The position numbers and the translations under genes are program-made. From positions 151,452,793 through 151,516,792 of the forward strand of contig CM043958.1 in NCBI GenBank assembly GCA_014529385.2: 64,000 nt of DNA, read 5' to 3'. Below the pieces are notes generated by a model. The model saw only the letters and a program-made list of their open reading frames with translations. It made no database searches and had not been told where the DNA came from. Shown here piece after piece: positions 47,326 through 57,482 of this stretch. The DNA is from Adiantum capillus-veneris (Eukaryota; Streptophyta; Polypodiopsida; Polypodiales; Pteridaceae). The stretch's first letter is position 1; each line of letters starts with the position of its first letter.

Positions 47326-50310
47326 ATGCTTGTCAGTTTTGCTGCAGATTCACATGTGTGGTATTTCGACAACGGTGCTACAAAGCACATTATCTCACAT
47401 TGTGAATTGTTTACCTCTCTCGAGTCTGTCCCTCATGGGAATTCAGTCACTTGTGCCAACAATGCCTCTTATCCAGTTCAGGGACTTGGAAAGATTGTGC
47501 TCACTGCTGCTAATGGCAGTTCCTTCACACTTGTTGATGCACTTTATGTACCTGGGATCAAGAAGAATCTCTTGTCTGTATCCGCACTTGCTAGACTTGG
47601 ACTTGTAGTCAAATTTGTGGATGACAGATGTACAGTTCATGATCTCAGTTTTGGTGATGAAATTGTTGCATCTGGGCTTTTGTGTCGTGGGTTGTATAAG
47701 CTCACTTTGTATGACAAGTGTGGACAAAATTTTGCAAATGCTGTTGCAGATTCAAGGGCTATTTCAGATGCAAAACTTTGGCATGCACGTTTTGGTTATC
47801 TGAATTTTGCCACTTTGCTACGTTTGCAGAAATCTGATATGGTAGCTTCTTTGCCGCCTCTTGAAGCACCTATCAAACATGTTTGTGAAGGCTGTATTTT
47901 GGGTGAGATGCAGCGTTCTAAGTTTCCAAAGGATGGTTCAGTTCGGGCCACATGTAGGTTGCAACTTGTGCATAGTGATGTTTGTGGGCCCCTGCAAACT
48001 CCGTCCTTGGGCAATTACCTGTACTTCGTGACTTTCATTGATGATTACTCGAGGCATGCATGGGTATTTCCACTTAAAGCGAAGTCCGAAGTTTTTATGT
48101 GCTTCAAACAATTTCTGGCTATGGTTGAAAATGTCTCGAAATGTACTATGGGCACCGTCCGTTCCGATCGAGGGGGGGAGCATATGTCTCATGAATTTAA
48201 TGCATTTCTGGCTAGTCGTGGGATAAAACACCAATGTACAGTGCCTTATACACCTCAGCAAAATGGTGTTGTTGAGAGGAAAAACATGTCACTGACAGAA
48301 ATGGCACGATGTATGGTCAAAAGTCAAGCTTTACCGCATTCTTTTTGGCTTGAGGCCATCATGTGTGCCACTTATGTACTTAACAGGTGTCCTACGAAAG
48401 CTTTGCAGTCTATTACTCCATATGAAGCATGGCATGATAGAAAGCCTTCTATTGAGCACATGCGTGTTTTTGGCTGTTTGGCATATGCTTTGGTGCCACA
48501 AGTGCAGCGCAAAAAATTGGCTGATAAGGCTGTCAAATGTATTTCTCTTGGTTATAGTGCTGAAAGCAAAGGTTATAGGTTGTATCATCCGCAAACAAAA
48601 CGTATTCTAGTTTCTCGGGATGTAGTGTTTGTGGAAGATTCTGTTCAGCCCTTACTGTCATGTACTAGAGACAGTAATGTATGCTCACATGACATTTATG
48701 ACACTTTGTTGCCACTTTTCAGTGGTGGAAATACGAATGTAAGTTCCAATGAGGCAAATGTACAGCCTATGGGGGTTTCTGAAAATGTTTTAGATCAGCC
48801 TATTACTGATGCAGATGTACATGATGTACTTGATGAGGAAAGGGCTGAAAATGAGCAGGCTAGAGGTATGCCAAAATGGCTGGTGCACACTTTGCGTGAC
48901 AGTAAATTGGATGCACCTTTGTCTAGTCGTACTCGTTCAGGCTCTCGCCATGCATCTTATGCATCAGATTGTTATGCTTTGGCTGTGTCTAGCTTACATG
49001 ATGTTGAGGAGCCTCTATCTTTTGATGAATCACAAAATTCAAAAAATTGGATGGCTGCCATGCAATCAGAATATGATGCACTTATAGAAAATGACACATG
49101 GACTTTATGTGATTTGCCTCCTAGCAAAAAGGCCATTGGTACGAAGTGGGTTTACAAGTTGAAACGCAAGCCGGATGGTGAGATCGATCGCCATAAGGCA
49201 GGACTTGTTGCAAAAGGTTATGCACAGCAAAAAGGCATAGATGATGAAGAGACTTTTGCTCCCACTTGTCGTATGACTACTGTGCGTTTTCTATGTGCAT
49301 TGGCAGCTCATTTTGGTTGGGATGTACATCAATCAGACATTGTTACCGCTTTCTTGAATGGTGACATATTTGAGGAAGTTTATGTAACGCAGCCTCGCGG
49401 TTTTGTCATAAAAGGACAAGAGGACAAAGTGTGCAGATGTAAGAAGGCTTTGTATGGGTTGAAGCAATCTCCTCGTGCTTGGTATGAGAAAGCTGACACT
49501 CATTTGGTCAAACGAGGCTTTTGTAACAGTCCAACAGAAAGCACATTGTATGTAAAGCGTGAGGGTGATGTACTTCTCATTGTGGTTCTTTATGTTGATG
49601 ATTTGCTGATCACTGGACCAAATGAGAGACATATTGCTGAATTTAAGGCTGATTTGAATGCTACTTTCAAGATGAAAGATTTGGGGCTGTTGCATCATTA
49701 CTTGGGTATACAGTTTAAGCAGTGTGATGGTGGTATTGCCTTGTGTCAGAAAAGTTACATAGAGACATTGCTATGTAAGTTTGGACTTGAGGATTGCAAA
49801 CCTATTGCCACTCCCATGGAAACTGGTTTGAAGTTGAGTTTACATGATGCTGGCGATCCTGCTGATGTCACTCTTTACCAAACTGTTGTTGGCTGCCTCA
49901 TTTATGTATGCAACACGAGGCCGGATATTCAGTTTGCAATCTCACAGGTCAGCAGATTTATGCATAGCCCAGGGTCTAAGCATTGGCAGGCTGTCAAGAG
50001 TATTTTCCGCTACCTTAGTGGCACTTTACATCTTGGCTTGTTTTATCCCAAGGGGGGATCATTGCCGCCAGACTTACATGCTTTTTCGGACTCAGATTGG
50101 GCTGGTTGTTTTGACACGCGAGTGTCCACAAGTGGTTTTTGTTTCATGCTTGGCAGTTCATGTATATCATGGTTGAGCAAGAAGCAACCTACTGTGGCCA
50201 CTTCGAGTTGTGAGGCTGAGTACAGGGCAGTCTTCACAGCTATGGTTGAGTGTGTATGGCTCAGACGCCATACACAACTGCCAATGCGCTCTGACTGTCA
50301 GTGTAGATAG
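47326..50310 (+). CDS. Copia-2 pol: protease, integrase, RT, partial RNase H
   Basis: Polyprotein of about 994 residues. Protease: WYFDNGATKHI (residues about 12-22; Asp present, usual DSGA is DNGA). Integrase: LWHARFGYLN...C..C finger with the second His replaced by Tyr; core D in HSDVCGP, D in RSDRGGEH, E in QQNGVVERKN. RT: IGTKWVYKLKRKPDGEIDRH, DIVTAFLNGDIFEEVY, YGLKQSPRAWY, LYVDDLLITG (near residue 755). RNase H: FSDSDWAGCFDTR and TSSCEAEYRAV. It stops at 50310 inside an inverted duplication, and the last RNase H block lies beyond in another frame. Confidence 0.93.
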   Translation: MLVSFAADSHVWYFDNGATKHIISHCELFTSLESVPHGNSVTCANNASYPVQGLGKIVLTAANGSSFTLVDALYVPGIKKNLLSVSALARLGLVVKFVDDRCTVHDLSFGDEIVASGLLCRGLYKLTLYDKCGQNFANAVADSRAISDAKLWHARFGYLNFATLLRLQKSDMVASLPPLEAPIKHVCEGCILGEMQRSKFPKDGSVRATCRLQLVHSDVCGPLQTPSLGNYLYFVTFIDDYSRHAWVFPLKAKSEVFMCFKQFLAMVENVSKCTMGTVRSDRGGEHMSHEFNAFLASRGIKHQCTVPYTPQQNGVVERKNMSLTEMARCMVKSQALPHSFWLEAIMCATYVLNRCPTKALQSITPYEAWHDRKPSIEHMRVFGCLAYALVPQVQRKKLADKAVKCISLGYSAESKGYRLYHPQTKRILVSRDVVFVEDSVQPLLSCTRDSNVCSHDIYDTLLPLFSGGNTNVSSNEANVQPMGVSENVLDQPITDADVHDVLDEERAENEQARGMPKWLVHTLRDSKLDAPLSSRTRSGSRHASYASDCYALAVSSLHDVEEPLSFDESQNSKNWMAAMQSEYDALIENDTWTLCDLPPSKKAIGTKWVYKLKRKPDGEIDRHKAGLVAKGYAQQKGIDDEETFAPTCRMTTVRFLCALAAHFGWDVHQSDIVTAFLNGDIFEEVYVTQPRGFVIKGQEDKVCRCKKALYGLKQSPRAWYEKADTHLVKRGFCNSPTESTLYVKREGDVLLIVVLYVDDLLITGPNERHIAEFKADLNATFKMKDLGLLHHYLGIQFKQCDGGIALCQKSYIETLLCKFGLEDCKPIATPMETGLKLSLHDAGDPADVTLYQTVVGCLIYVCNTRPDIQFAISQVSRFMHSPGSKHWQAVKSIFRYLSGTLHLGLFYPKGGSLPPDLHAFSDSDWAGCFDTRVSTSGFCFMLGSSCISWLSKKQPTVATSSCEAEYRAVFTAMVECVWLRRHTQLPMRSDCQCR

Positions 50311-50369
50311 TGTTGGATAGGACACTGCCAACACTATCTACACTGACAGTCAGAGCGCATTGGCAGTTG
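50275..50369. repeat. Perfect 42-bp inverted duplication, 11-nt spacer, in copia-2 RNase H
   Basis: Arms 50275-50316 and 50328-50369 are exact reverse complements around ATAGGACACTG. The right arm is the genuine coding sequence (YTDSQSALAV in frame); the left arm is its inverted copy and ends the pol frame. Confidence 0.97.
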
Positions 50370-50572
50370 CGAGGAACCCAGTTTTTCATGCTCGCACAAA
50401 GCACATTGAGGTGCATTACCACTATGTCAGGGAGAGGCTCTCAGCAGGAGAGATCACCTTGGCTTATGTGCCAACACAGGACAACCTTGCAGATCTTTTC
50501 TTAAAGGCATTGTCTCGTGAGAAGCTTGAAGTTTTTTGCAAAGCTTTGGGCTTACTCCCCTTTGTGGACTGA
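50330..50572 (+). pseudogene. Copia-2 RNase H C-terminal block, out of frame with pol
   Basis: Reads NTIYTDSQSALAVARN with a catalytic Asp, then HARTKHIEVHYHYVRERL and PTQDNLADLFLKAL, ending TGA at 50570-50572. Displaced one frame from pol by the inverted duplication. Confidence 0.85.
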
Positions 50573-50647
50573 TCCTGTCCTCAGGGCATGGCACTTCCCT
50601 TTACTGATGTGCCAGCTCTCGTTCACCGCATCACTCCAGGGGGGATT

Positions 50648-50874
50648 TGTTACCATATACATGTGGTAGTGATGTGTGTGAACACACTAGGACTGCCGGG
50701 GCATTTTTTCCCTCTTTAGGAGGTTTTTTCCCCCGTGCATTGTTTATACGCCCATCACTCTAGGGCTATCTATCTTTCCATTGCACACTAAGTAACACAC
50801 TCTCTATTATGTGCCTTGAGCTTCCTTCGTCTTCTCCAAGCTGTGTGTGTTTCTCGGCAACCCTAATTCCAACA
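50648..50874 (+). repeat. Copia-2 3' LTR (227 bp)
   Basis: Starts TGTTACCATATACATG after the purine tract CCAGGGGGGATT. Ends CCAACA before TATGC. Confidence 0.95.
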
Positions 50875-50879
50875 TATGC

Positions 50880-51178
50880 AATCAGGGTCATCATACATGG
50901 ATTACAATGGTCAGATCTATAGTCGAGAGCCAGAATTGCAAGATTCAACAGATCAACCAATAGAAGCCAATCTAATTGGAGAACCAAGCCAAAGACGATA
51001 CAAAGGTCAAGATGGAGCAGGTCTACAGCTTGATGCTCAGTGTTTAAAAGAAGATGTTGACAACTTGGCAAGCACAAAAACAGAAGCTTCTCAACAAGAG
51101 CTTGACATGACAGAACCAAATCAAATCACCAGTCGTGGCGTATTGCAATTCTGGACAAAAAGGTGGACATTTTTTTGA
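50880..51178 (+). pseudogene. Element B ORF, continuation after copia-2
   Basis: Same frame as 45465-45669. Encodes YMDYNGQIYSREPELQDSTD and a Gln/Glu-rich segment ending TGA at about 51176. Unknown function, probably gag. Confidence 0.55.
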
Positions 51179-51181
51179 AGA

Positions 51182-51886
51182 TTGTCTAAGAAATTAGACA
51201 ACAAGGACATATCAACTTCCAACAAGCAAGACACAAAGCAAACTGAAAATCCAAATCTCGATGTAAGTACATTTAACTCGTCACTTTTAATGCAATCAGA
51301 TGATTCTGCATTACCATTAGAAGCATCACTAAAAGCACTGCAAATTCAAAATCAGCATAAAGATGCACAGACACCTAAAAAACTTAAAATTGATTCTTTG
51401 AACAACCAATTCCTACATGAATTTGGTCAAGGTGTTCAAATATCACTGAATGTTGTAAAGACTGTTAGGTTTGCAAATGATTTTGCATCCACTACCACAA
51501 TTGTGCAATCATTCACGAGTCTAAGGGACATATCAAACAGAATGATGTTAGCATTGTATGGCACCCATAATTCATACGTACACTATGTAGACCAAAAAGG
51601 GAAATTGTACAAAAAGGATCATCCAATGTTTGAACGGCCCACATACCAGCTCATAGAAGTGCGTCCAGTGATAGATCAGAAAGGATGGTTCATTTCAGAG
51701 GAAAGAATCTATTATAGTGCATCCTTTCTAGAGCTGAAGGATATTACCCGAGTGAACCCAGAAATCTGTTCAGAGCCAAACTCTCCTCCATCAAAAACCC
51801 GAGCTGAAGGATATTACCCGAGTGAACCCAGAAATCTGTTCAGAGCCAAACTCTCCTCCATCAAAAATCAGACTTTGATGTTGTGA
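51182..51886 (+). CDS. Element B internal ORF (234 codons), unknown, with 70-bp tandem duplication
   Basis: Ordinary composition with VVKTVRFANDFASTTTIVQS, LALYGTHNSYVHYVDQKG and VIDQKGWFISEERIYYSASF. No domain was recognised. A 70-bp unit beginning GAGCTGAAGGATATTACCCG is duplicated at 51731 and 51801; the length is not a multiple of three, so the C-terminus after it is frame-shifted junk. Confidence 0.5.
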   Translation: MSKKLDNKDISTSNKQDTKQTENPNLDVSTFNSSLLMQSDDSALPLEASLKALQIQNQHKDAQTPKKLKIDSLNNQFLHEFGQGVQISLNVVKTVRFANDFASTTTIVQSFTSLRDISNRMMLALYGTHNSYVHYVDQKGKLYKKDHPMFERPTYQLIEVRPVIDQKGWFISEERIYYSASFLELKDITRVNPEICSEPNSPPSKTRAEGYYPSEPRNLFRAKLSSIKNQTLML

Positions 51887-53486
51887 CCAAACGAGCATAT
51901 ACTTTGACCAAAACAGTCGTAGATATAGACGAGAGTCTAACAACTATGATGCTTTGAGTCTTGAAACTAGAGAAGCTCATATCATAGGAGACCCATGGGA
52001 TAGACAATATCACAACAAAGATAATTCTATCTACAGCTTGACTTGGGGAATATTTGTCATGCTTCATGGAGATACATAGGAAACTATGCAGAAGGCTTAC
52101 AGATGCCAAATATCAATAGTGTCACCCAAAGTGTGTCTTCATAGGCCAAAAAGATGAGACTAAACTAGAGCCAAAATATTTTAAACTCTTACAATGAAGC
52201 AGGCTATAGTGATCACCCTAGGAAGGGGGGAGCTATAAATGCAACTAGCTCAGCTTATGTACTTGGAAATGCTACACCAGTTAGAAGCTCTAGAGCCTCT
52301 AGCCAACAGACCTCTTCAAAGAAAAAACCATTGATATATCATATGGTTGTTGGAAGTTTCCAATTGATACGGATTCCCTCGGAGTCCGTAGACAAATGCT
52401 TCTATGAAGATCATCAAGGATAGAAGTTTCAGCTGACCTCCACAACTCAAAGTCAAAAGCCGACAAATGCAATAGTGTTCAAACAGTTACATGTGATAAA
52501 TCTCACATATGCATATCAAGATGCACATGGTAATGAATATTAGCAAGATCATGATCTTGTACAAACCCCTACTGATGGCCGGACTAAAGTCAAAGACTAT
52601 CTGAAGATGATGCAAAGCCTTAAGCTGCCAGAACAGGTGACAGAAAAGTCAGAGTCAATGGGAGCTAAAGTCCAAAAAGCTACACAAAGGTGACCACCAA
52701 AATCTCCTCCAAAGAGATAGATTCTACCAAAAAGTACAGTGGATCTATTAAGATCAAATGTTACTCAGATGCAGGCAGACAATGCTCAAAAATTGCAAGC
52801 AAAAAGTACAATATCACAGCCAATGGAGTCAACATCAATTGAAGCAGGTGGTCAAAGCAAAGAAAATGCAGATAAAGTTCAACCAAAGGATGTTGCCATA
52901 GCAAAAGAAGTCAATTCAGACACAAATCCTGAGACGATCAAGTGCAACATTGTTGGTGAAAATGAAGAAAAACTGTCAAGTGAAGTAAAGCTAGATTTTT
53001 AGTTAGACAAGAACCTGATGTCCTTTCTCACACTTGGAAAAGATGTGGCCAACCACAACTAGAAGATGCTCTTGAATTTGTGAGCATATTAGGAAACAAA
53101 CGAGCAGATGTTGGAGAATCATCTCCACCACCATTGAGGTAAGTTTACAGATCATCATAGCTCAATTTCACATGATCACAAAAAAGAGATATGCCAGATG
53201 ACATCATAATGGGAATGCCAAGTCCCAAAAGGTCCTAGAGATACAGAGTTCAATGAAGATGCAATCTTCAGGGATAACAAAGATTGAAGATCAAGACTGG
53301 TCACCTGCAGATGATAGCACAAAGTCCTCAAGCACAGTTAACATGGAGACTGATATCAAAGCAAATCTCATCGAATATGATTCATCTCCATCGGGCAGAA
53401 TTGTAGAAGAGCTTGAAGAAAATTAGGCAATAACAAGTGCAGATCAACCAGAGTGAAGAACAACCACAATAGCTATTGAGCAGAGA
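51887..53486 (+). other. Element B body, decayed gag-like coding
   Basis: Discontinuous frames, for example 52739-53002, rich in Gln, Glu and Lys. No RT or integrase motif seen. Confidence 0.45.
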
Positions 53487-53999
53487 ATGCCACCAAAGCC
53501 AGAAGTAAAGAAGAATGGGGTTGCAAACAACCAGGAAGCAATAGGAAGTCCAAACATCAATCACTCATTGCCATCTGAAACAGCGGACGCAAGTCAAATT
53601 GGAAAACAGGGTCTCAAGCCACTCTCCATAGAGACACAGTTAGATCAAGATGAGACCATGGCAAAAGCAGAACAGAAATATTCAATAAAACCAACAATGA
53701 GAATAGCTATAGTTCTTAGCAGTACAAAACGAGCAAGAGTCAGATGCAATGCTCTATTGGATAAAGAAGCAAAGTGCAATATGGTTGCAGACAACATTCA
53801 GAGCATTCTTGAGATTAATCAGGACAAGCTGGCTAACAGAGAAATCATGGGTAAGGCTACAAGTCAAAAAGGAATGGTTGCTACTCTTAGCATCCAAAGT
53901 AATGAAGAGCAGGTAAATTTTCACGTAAAGCCTTCAAAGGAAATGCTTGCAGATGTCATCCTTGGACATCAATGGCTAGACCAATACAAGGCCTACTAA
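53487..53999 (+). CDS. Element B retropepsin-like ORF (170 codons)
   Basis: The second half has the outline of a retroviral-type aspartic protease: a hydrophobic stretch before RVRCNALLDKEAKCNMVADN, a beta-rich middle (MVATLSIQSNEEQVNFHV), and MLADVILGHQWLDQYKAY, resembling the conserved ILG..WL near the end of Ty3 proteases. The D-[ST]-G active site is read as DKE, so it is likely inactive or a protease-like domain. Start uncertain. Confidence 0.5.
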   Translation: MPPKPEVKKNGVANNQEAIGSPNINHSLPSETADASQIGKQGLKPLSIETQLDQDETMAKAEQKYSIKPTMRIAIVLSSTKRARVRCNALLDKEAKCNMVADNIQSILEINQDKLANREIMGKATSQKGMVATLSIQSNEEQVNFHVKPSKEMLADVILGHQWLDQYKAY

Positions 54000-54337
54000 G
54001 AAGATACAATGCTTATACTCTCTTTTTCAAGAGGTAGCCAACAACATTTACAAGTATCGTTAATGCTAGATTCAAAGTTGCAGAAGTCACAAGAATCGAA
54101 GACAAATCTTGTAGACAAAGGTAAAGCTAAAGTGGACCCTCCACCGATTAGCAAAGAAGTGGTGACATCATATGCCTCTACATCAAAGAACCCTCATGGA
54201 TCAGCTTCTTAAAGCAAGTGAGGCTTTCAAAAATTCAAGTCAACTGCTAACCCATCTGAACCCTCTAAAGAGACACCCAGAAAAGCAAAAATATTTCAGC
54301 CAAAGTACTCACAATAAAGCAAAGGAAAGTCAAGCAA

Positions 54338-54658
54338 ATGTTTGTCCCAAGCAGTTTAATCAAAGTCAATGATCCAGTTTGGATTAAGGACGGGAAATCA
54401 ACACAAAAAGACAAACACATGGGATGGATAGCATCACAATGGAGCTTAAAAGAACATGAGTACTATGGAGGTAACATACATATATGTGTACCAAAATCGC
54501 AAGTTAGAGCATATGAAGTAACGACAAGACCCTTTCAAGAAAGAAGGCCCACTAGATATCAACCTCGACAATATTCTAGGATACCTAAGAAGCAGGTATA
54601 CAACAGAACAACATTGAAAGATGCTAAAGTCTACCACAACTCACAAGAGGATACATAA
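54338..54658 (+). CDS. Element B ORF of 106 codons, unknown, basic
   Basis: Encodes VNDPVWIKDGKSTQKDKHMG, HICVPKSQVRAYEVTTRPFQ and an Arg/Tyr-rich tail. No family recognised. Confidence 0.3.
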   Translation: MFVPSSLIKVNDPVWIKDGKSTQKDKHMGWIASQWSLKEHEYYGGNIHICVPKSQVRAYEVTTRPFQERRPTRYQPRQYSRIPKKQVYNRTTLKDAKVYHNSQEDT

Positions 54659-54659
54659 C

Positions 54660-56123
54660 AAAGACGGATCTTAAAGGATCTTCCTCTTGGACAAGGATTC
54701 TACACAGGTTAAACAAAGATTTGGCTACCAGTCAACCATAAGCCAACGGCAACTACACCAAAACTGCATGAAGATCTCAAGAACTCAACAAGATCCAGAG
54801 CGAAGCAAAGTCAACAATGGAGATACAAAGGTTATCAAGAGATTTGGATTTCGAAGTCTTCCAGTGTCAAAAGCCAAATGCTGACAGTGAATAGAGGCCT
54901 ACAATAATATCAAAGACTCATATCAACATGCCTAATTGGAGAATCAAACAGATAATGGAGTCTTCACCATCAAATATGGACAACCCAACCCCAACATGAA
55001 TGCAGATTTGAAGAAGATAAGACATGTATGGCAAAAGAAATCTTCAATGCCAACTTGGTCCTTCACTAGTCCTCTTTTTGAGGATTGAAGCTTACTTTTA
55101 CCTGAAGAAATGTTTGTAGTAAGCACAAGAATGTAAAAATTCAAGTCGTCAGGGTGCAAAAAAGGTATAGTCAGAGTCGGCGGGCTGTTGAGCCATAAAA
55201 TGAGCAAAGCATTAGTCCCAAAGCATCAAGTCATATTAAACTTTGTGCTAAGAGTCATAGTTATTAGGCTTACACTCAAGCTGGAAGAGTTGAGCATATC
55301 TAAGTCAGGTCGCTCATGTTGGATGAGATGAGCATAATAAGAGTCAAAGTCAATTAACTTACAATTGGTGGAGTATCGTAGAGTCCAACACTCACGCACA
55401 GTGCACAGTAAGATGAGAGCACATATCCTCATCAACGAAAACCATTTTCAAAGGGGTGCCAGCTTGCAAAGCCATGTCATATGCTTTTATAGCTATACCA
55501 TCTTTCTGAAGATCCCCCTCAAAATCTTTCTTGCACAGCATATTGTTTTCCATGCATTTCCGTGTATGCATAAATAGGATGTCCCATCATTGAACATATG
55601 CATTAGACACTCTTTTTTGCTTCCACCTATGCACCTTGAGTGGACTACAACAACAGGAAAACCAATGTTCCATCATGCTACCCTCTCATATTTGCTACCT
55701 TTTTAATTTCATATCTATTAGCAAATAATCCATTGAGTACTTTATTAATATTTCCAATGCTAATAAGTACTCCAATAATGGACGTATCCCAAAGGCACTT
55801 TTGTCCCACTGGGTTTTTCTCTTTGTTCATCTAGGTATTAGACCCTAATTTAGAACCTCATCATTCTACTTCCCTTGTACTTACATTTCATAAATAAACA
55901 GTAGCCTCATCATTATGCTATTACAACGGGCAAATGCACATCATTGTCACATCAGACTATTTAGACCAATGAAGATGCTGCAGTGAATTGAACCTCCTCA
56001 ACAAATTTTCAACGACAAATGAAGACGATCAGCCCACCAACAACCAATCAAAAACCTTCCATAGCATCCATTGACACTTTTCAAAAGTGCCCGAGGAAGG
56101 ACACTAAAATCGGAAGGGAGAAA
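54660..56123 (+). other. Element B 3' untranslated body
   Basis: No recognisable domain. It ends in a purine-rich tract (GGAAGGGAGAAA, 56112-56123) just before the 3' LTR, as expected of a polypurine tract. Confidence 0.55.
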
Positions 56124-56735
56124 TGTTAACTGAGTCAACATCAATTAACAGAAGCTACTAAAGATTGAAGACGTACGGATGCATATCAAGGATTAAAGAA
56201 GAAGTAAATATTGGAGTTATACATTTTCCACGTTTTCCCAAAACGATCACGTATTGTAAATTCTCGATTTATTTCAAGTCATTGTAATATTTTAATGTGT
56301 TATGGGCTCAATGGGAGTTCCAAGCTGTAATGAATAAGCTAGTTAGTGTGCCTAGGTGGCAGATTCAGTAACTGGTGGAGTCCTAAAGGCCTTGGGCGCC
56401 CGGACATTTCATATTTTTACCCTAGGTATATAAGGCAGTGCGTAAATGAAATTAAGGTTCTCAAGCTCATTTGTTGAGAGTACTCTTTGGTGAGAGCTCT
56501 TGAGGTGTGTGGCTATGGAGTCCTTGAGCTTCTCCTTGCTCATGTGACTTGGTTAACACTAATCAATGATTATTTCTCTTTCACTATGCCTCTCTCATGC
56601 TTCTTATGATTGCCTATGATGTTTAGATTAGCTAGATCTTAACTAATTAGTGGTTAATCCCTCTCTAATCTTGTGTGATTTCCCTCTTTTGCTTGTGTGT
56701 GCATGTAGGTTTGATTGGAGTGTGGTGCTCGATAG

Positions 56736-56803
<68 letters not shown>

Positions 56804-57092
56804 TTGCAATTAGTGTGTTGCATGATAGGGTTAGTGTTGTGTGCGTATTGCAATCGTTAGTGTGTGTGATTGAGTTAATTAGAGGTGAAGAGAAGTGGAT
56901 GTGGAGATTGCCCTTCATTGTGGCTTAGCTCCTCCATAGGCTAAGCAGCTCACCTCATAGAGTCAACCATTTGTGTGCCATGATTAGCTCACTAATCGTG
57001 TGAGTGTTTCCATGCCTTAGCTGGGTAGCTCATCCCTCCGGATTGATAATTTTGTTGGTCATTGGAGCTATGCAACGATGAAACCCCCAACA
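56124..57092 (+). repeat. Element B 3' LTR (969 bp)
   Basis: Starts TGTTAACTGAGTCAACATC and ends CCCCCAACA. Contains (GT)n at 56741-56800, much longer than in the 5' LTR, and TATATAAGG at 56427. Confidence 0.9.
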
Positions 57093-57103
57093 CCATCACA
57101 TGA
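57093..57103. other. Right-hand scar: end of copia-1 LTR (CCATCA) plus CATGA duplication
   Basis: CCATC is the right TSD of element B, the A completes the copia-1 LTR end, and CATGA is the right TSD of copia-1. Element A then resumes. Confidence 0.8.
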
Positions 57104-57186
57104 TGCCTTCATCCTATTTGATCTTGGCTCTACTCACAACTTCATATCAATGGAGTTGGCCACCATTAGGAAACTTTGGAGGTCAT
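57104..57186 (+). pseudogene. Element A protease start, continuation of split gag
   Basis: Reads AFILFDLGSTHNFISMELAT, the retropepsin active-site region (usual DSGATHNFI as DLGSTHNFI). Similarity ends near 57180. Joined across the nest it continues the gag at 35273, with one frame change between the zinc knuckle and this segment. Confidence 0.75.
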
Positions 57187-57482
57187 TTGGAGGGCCTTAT
57201 TGAAGAGAGAGAAAAGAAGGCGCAACCAATGAGCTACAGCCTTACGTAACGTAGAAATGCATGGAAAATAACACAAAAATGAAAGAAAGCATTTTAAAAT
57301 ACTGAGATTTGTCCCATTTTTGTGAGGTAACTTCCTCATCTCACAAAGTAGGGCCCACTGTCACTAGCCATCAAGTTGTTGAAACCTGACTACTGATTGA
57401 TAGCTAACTCTCTCCCTTCATTAAAAGATATCCACTACCTTTATGAAAGGCTTTTAAAACTCATTCTCCCTCCATTATAGCT
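57187..57482 (+). promoter_or_regulatory. Putative promoter region of unknown + strand gene
   Basis: The sequence changes from retroelement to AT-rich, gene-flank-like DNA. TTTTAAAAC (about 57450) lies about 30 nt before the ATG at 57483. No experimental support. Confidence 0.3.

Larger units (their letters stand above)
45670..50874 (+). mobile_element. Copia-2: young Ty1/copia retrotransposon, nearly complete
   Basis: 5,205 bp, two 227-bp LTRs differing at 7 positions, perfect TATGC TSDs, primer site, purine tract and all domains. Defects: a 1-nt gag/pol frame change near 47320, and a 42-bp inverted duplication in RNase H. By nesting and LTR similarity it is the most recent insertion in this window. 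Confidence 0.97.
41427..57092 (+). mobile_element. Element B: 15.7-kb Ty3-type LTR element without RT (non-autonomous), containing copia-2
   Basis: LTRs at 41427-42356 and 56124-57092 share sequence throughout; their length difference is mostly a (GT)n array. The primer site TTAGTGCCGTTGCCGGGGA (42358-42376) resembles the tRNA-Asp-type site of Ty3 Tat/Athila-like elements with two changes. Excluding copia-2, the body is about 8.6 kb. It encodes gag-like, Gln/Lys-rich proteins and a retropepsin-like segment, but I find no RT, RNase H or integrase. It would depend on another element. Confidence 0.8.

Noticed and set aside
47443-49698. Several - strand ORFs over copia-2 pol
   Set aside because: Antisense of well-conserved pol; no domain of their own.
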